From: a virus
IMG/VR virus record: IMGVR_UViG_3300028840_002752
Span: 1-26,387 of that record
Strand: one strand, 5' to 3'
Length of the DNA stretch: 26,387 nucleotides
Shown piece by piece: positions 23,858-26,387 of the stretch (positions are counted from its first letter, which is position 1; each line of letters opens with the position of its first letter). The notes beneath the pieces are model-generated. The model saw only the letters and a list, made by a program, of their open reading frames with translations. It was not told where the DNA came from and did not search any database. The position numbers and the translations under genes are program-made.

Positions 23858-24901
23858 TTAGAGTTCAGGCGATAAATCGATCGACGCGTTGCGCTCGTCG
23901 TCTGGCTCGTGGTCGGTGTCGATATTGATCTCGCCAGGGATCATCGACTGCGTTGAGCCTATGCTGGTGTTCAGTCTGGCGATCTCTGCCTCCAGTTTGG
24001 TGACCGTTTTTTCGAGTTTGTCGATCGTTTTGTCTTTTTGCATGGATTCCTTTTTAAGGGCCTCCATGATTTCCTTGAGTTTGGGGTCGTCCGATTTGTT
24101 GACTGGCTCAGCGACTGGCGCCGGCTCGTCCTCGGTCTGGCCCGTATTTTCTTCGCTGCCTGATTCCTGGTTCCCTGCTGCAGGTTCGAGAGCTGACTTT
24201 GCCATTTCGAGCCATTTGTCGTCGTCGGTGGGTTCGAGGGATTTCTTGATCCCGTCTAGCCACTCGCCGGCCGTCTGCTCGTCCTGGCTGTCTGCTGCGT
24301 CTGAATCCGCGTTTTCAGGATCCGTGCTTGGAACGTCAGCACTTTTTTGAAGTCTGGTTTTCAAATCCCCTGGCAGCTTGCTGTCCACGGGGTCTTTGGG
24401 GTCGAATGTAACTTTTATTCCTGCGCTCAAAGCTGCCCTCACAATTCTCTCGTATACACGCGCCTGGCTGGATCCCTCGCTGTATGCAGAATAATTCTGC
24501 TTGAATCTAGCGATCGCGTTACGAGTCCTTGCTGGATCGGGCTTTGTATCGCCCTCATATGCCAGCGGATATTTGAGATTGACGGGATCTCCATAGAGCC
24601 TTTCTGTGGTCGGCGCGCCGGCCGGATAGCTCAGCGCTGATCCCTTGGTGAGTATTTCGATCCCGTACTTTGCAGCACGGGCCTTCTGTGCTTTTTCCTT
24701 GGCTTCCCTGGAAGCGTCTTTGCCTGGGACAGCTTTTTCGGTTTCCTCGACGACGATCTGGCCTATGTCGCCTTCTCCGTCCTCGGACTTCACCATTAAG
24801 AATTCCTGGTAGCCATTCGCTCCGCGAGTAACGATCGATAGCTCGTCTGTGAACATTTCCACGCAGCGCTTAACCTTTTTGGTTTTCTGTTTCTTAGCCA
24901 T
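23858..24901 (-). CDS. Scaffold-like protein with protease-associated N-terminus
   Basis: A 347-residue protein behind GAGGAGG, overlapping the protease gene by eight bases. Residues about 19-40 have DELSIVTRGANGYQEFLMVK, a motif typically found at the end of, or right after, XkdF-type proteases (from memory). Residues about 66-168 hold a module with YGIEILTKGSALSYPAG and LYGDPVNLKYPLAYEGD, reminiscent of DUF6582-type phage regions. Residues about 190-270 are acidic and disordered. Residues about 273-318 form a coiled coil (LKKESMQKDKTIDKLEKTVT), the usual scaffold core. The basic N-terminus (MAKKQKTKKVKR) differs from the acidic remainder. It probably helps shell assembly and is removed by the protease; this is inference. 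Confidence 0.72.
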   Translation of the reverse strand: MAKKQKTKKVKRCVEMFTDELSIVTRGANGYQEFLMVKSEDGEGDIGQIVVEETEKAVPGKDASREAKEKAQKARAAKYGIEILTKGSALSYPAGAPTTERLYGDPVNLKYPLAYEGDTKPDPARTRNAIARFKQNYSAYSEGSSQARVYERIVRAALSAGIKVTFDPKDPVDSKLPGDLKTRLQKSADVPSTDPENADSDAADSQDEQTAGEWLDGIKKSLEPTDDDKWLEMAKSALEPAAGNQESGSEENTGQTEDEPAPVAEPVNKSDDPKLKEIMEALKKESMQKDKTIDKLEKTVTKLEAEIARLNTSIGSTQSMIPGEINIDTDHEPDDERNASIDLSPEL

Positions 24902-25631
24902 TGACAGGAACCTCCTCGGTGCGTTTTATCGCAGTGCCGCCCACGCTGAACGCGCCGAAATCTCCCTTTTTTATGGCTTCCCATAGCTCGTCGTTGTAAA
25001 TGCGCAGGCGCACAAGCCAGGTGCCTTTCCGAATTTTGTGAGATTTTTTCCCGTTTTTAAAGACAAAATCCACGGGGGCCAAATAGCTCTCTAACACTGC
25101 GACATGAGGCGACACGTCGATCCGGTGCATTAGGCCGACGACCCCGCCATTTTCGAGCCACCTGTGCGCCGTTTTCCTGATAGCGTCCGCAGAATAAATC
25201 TCGTCCTGCTTGTCAGGATCCAGGGGGGCCCCGTTCTCACCGTCGTTTGGTTCGAGTGCAACCGAGAAAACCGTGCGTTCTTCCTCGTCTTCCTCGTCGT
25301 CGGTTTCTGCTTTAAGGATGTGCTCTTCAGCCGATTCAGGAATTACTTTTAGGCCGTTTTGAGAGATCAGGTCGTTTATCAGCTCTGCCTCTTTATTAAG
25401 GACCACAGACTCCTCATATTTGAGCACTCTGTCTTCGTCCTTGGGTGGCGATATGACAAGGCCTGATATGTCACCGATCGGGGTAACGGCCGTTCCCGTC
25501 GCAGGCTGTCCAATGGGATCGCCGGTGAACTTCTCCACCGCGTCGATGACCACAGCGTCGACGTCGCCAGCAATAACAGAGACGTTTTTCCCGTCCCTGT
25601 TAATGCCCCTGTATAGTCTGGTAGCGCTCAA
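24894..25631 (-). CDS. Prohead protease, XkdF-type serine protease
   Basis: A 245-residue protein starting at TTG 25631, since AGAAGG precedes it and no ATG is available nearby. Residues about 119-239 match the XkdF family: RTVFSVALEPND, YSADAIRKTAHRWLENGGVV, LMHRIDVSPHVAVLESYLAP, TWLVRLRIYNDELWEAIKKG and DFGAFSVGGTA. By pattern His169 and Ser229 are the likely catalytic residues. The acid that completes the triad is not certain; Glu181 is one option. Residues 1-118 are extra compared with the core I recall, with an acidic stretch DDEEDEEE at 111-118. Proteases of this kind trim scaffold and capsid after assembly. Location just before scaffold and capsid genes supports the call. Confidence 0.8.
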   Translation of the reverse strand: MSATRLYRGINRDGKNVSVIAGDVDAVVIDAVEKFTGDPIGQPATGTAVTPIGDISGLVISPPKDEDRVLKYEESVVLNKEAELINDLISQNGLKVIPESAEEHILKAETDDEEDEEERTVFSVALEPNDGENGAPLDPDKQDEIYSADAIRKTAHRWLENGGVVGLMHRIDVSPHVAVLESYLAPVDFVFKNGKKSHKIRKGTWLVRLRIYNDELWEAIKKGDFGAFSVGGTAIKRTEEVPVNG

Positions 25632-25636
25632 TTTCT

Positions 25637-26387
25637 CTAACCTTCTAGGCCAGGCAGCAGCTCGGCGTCCTCCTCGGTTCCCTCTGGGCGCTCAAGTGGT
25701 GGAGAAAGATCCGTGCTGTTGTCCCCCTCCTCTCCCTCGGCGTCGTCTGAGTCGTCTTCTGTGTTCTCCTCGGCGTCGTCTTCGGTATCGGTGTCGGTGT
25801 CCGCGGTGTCGGTGTCCGTGTCGTCGTCGGTATCCGTGTCGGTGTCGGTGTCCGTGTCGGTGTCAGTGTCCGTGTCTGTGTCCGCGTCTGTGTCCGCGTC
25901 TGTGTCGGTATCGGCGTCGGTGTCGGCGCTGGAATCATCAGGGAAGTGCTTTGCAAGGGCCTTTTTCAGAAAACCCTCGGCCTTTGAAACCATGTTTTTG
26001 TCAGCACCCGCCACGCTAGCTGTCTTGATCGCATCACGCACGGCGTCGACCATTTGCCAGTCCAGCAGTTCTTTGATGTCGTCTTCGGTTACACCCTCTG
26101 AACTGTCCAGCTTTGTCTTCATTTCGTTCAGCTTGACAACAAAGCCGTCGATTACTTCCATTGCGATGTCAAGAGCAATACCCTTCAGGACATGCTCCTC
26201 TTTTGTGGTGTCAGACTTGTTGAGCGGTTTCAAGCCATCCTTGAGAGCCTGCAGGGCCTTTTTGATTCCAGCGAGTTCGTCCCTGATCGTTTTGTTGACG
26301 TCCTCTGGGGTTTCGTCAACCTCGATCTCGATCGGGATAACCTGATCCATGGCTATGATCCCGTGCTCGCTGATACCCTTGTACATT
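25637..26387 (-). CDS. Protein with Asp-Thr repeat tail, possibly 5'-truncated (portal C-terminus or pre-scaffold)
   Basis: The frame is open to the window edge. An ATG occurs at 26386 without visible ribosome binding site, so the true start may lie outside. Residues about 1-150 are helical and charged (DVNKTIRDELAGIKKALQAL, DDIKELLDWQMVDAVRDAIK, MVSKAEGFLKKALAKHF). About 153-205 is a near-pure Asp-Thr/Asp-Ala run, then an acidic tail ending LPGLEG. It is immediately upstream of the protease (TAG five bases before its TTG), the place of portal genes or their immediate followers. Hence it may be the end of a portal with an acidic extension, or a separate scaffold-like protein. The Asp-Thr run is encoded by the hexamer repeat. 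Confidence 0.5.
   Translation of the reverse strand, partial: MYKGISEHGIIAMDQVIPIEIEVDETPEDVNKTIRDELAGIKKALQALKDGLKPLNKSDTTKEEHVLKGIALDIAMEVIDGFVVKLNEMKTKLDSSEGVTEDDIKELLDWQMVDAVRDAIKTASVAGADKNMVSKAEGFLKKALAKHFPDDSSADTDADTDTDADTDADTDTDTDTDTDTDTDTDTDDDTDTDTADTDTDTEDDAEENTEDDSDDAEGEEGDNSTDLSPPLERPEGTEEDAELLPGLEG
25785..25930 (-). repeat. Imperfect 6-bp repeat coding for Asp-Thr tract
   Basis: The plus strand shows many near-copies of GGTGTC/CGTGTC/GGTATC arranged with a 6-base period. The minus strand reads GAC ACC units, giving Asp-Thr. Synonymous differences between units show that the amino acids, not the bases, are kept, although the length could vary by slippage. Confidence 0.88.

Noticed and set aside
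25713-26345. Plus-strand open frame rich in Ser-Val
   Set aside because: It is the antisense of the Asp-Thr repeat; repeats of six bases keep all frames open. No ribosome binding site, and all neighbours are on the other strand.

Overview
The window is one continuous, tightly packed virion-structure module of a contractile-tailed (myovirus-type) bacteriophage or prophage. All 26 recognisable genes lie on the minus strand, so the module reads from high to low coordinates. Start and stop codons often overlap (ATGA, TAATG), most starts carry a purine-rich AAGGAG-type ribosome binding site, and no gap exceeds about 110 bp. I saw no tRNA, rRNA, CRISPR, insertion sequence, integrase, lysis, replication or host gene, so host and lifestyle cannot be read from this window. 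Base composition is moderate, with GATC visibly over-represented where I counted.

Head region (26387 down to about 17400): a protein with an Asp-Thr-rich tail (start possibly outside the window), an XkdF-type prohead protease, a scaffold-like coiled-coil protein and an HK97-fold-type major capsid protein. Next come a decoration protein with an inserted domain, a protein with acidic then lysine-rich tails behind an unusual structured leader, a small beta-rich protein, a fibre-like protein and two unknowns. A head-tail connector with an Ig/FnIII-like N-terminus closes the region.

Neck and tail (about 17400 down to 8450): a neck protein, a tail completion protein (HK97 gp10 / virion-morphogenesis type), a TIG-domain protein in the tail-terminator position, a 733-aa tail sheath and a tail tube. 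A four-cysteine tail-assembly chaperone with an apparent -1 frameshift follows, then an 848-aa tape measure with a TP901-type core.

Baseplate and adsorption (about 8450 down to 1): a tube-adaptor-like protein, a LysM protein, a gpD/gp27-type hub, a gpV/gp5-type spike, a cysteine-rich helical protein, gp25 (gpW), gpJ (gp6), an 851-aa multidomain protein in the gpI/fibre-attachment position and a truncated distal gene. That last gene, 1..338, is read from the sequence in a frame different from a longer spurious reading frame over the same DNA.

Most notable: (1) one beta-rich domain of about 80 residues recurs in at least four different virion proteins (sheath, decoration protein, neck protein, and three times in the 851-aa protein), with one sheath copy apparently nested inside another; (2) an untranslated leader at 22099-22170 can form a terminator-like hairpin whose loop is perfectly complementary over 11 nt to the sequence beside the next ribosome binding site, giving a candidate attenuator or pseudoknot switch; (3) a canonical-pattern slippery heptamer C CCT TTC lies just after the second CxxC of the chaperone; (4) a near-consensus sigma70 promoter sits inside the operon. 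Family names come from recalled sequence patterns and gene order; no database search was made.
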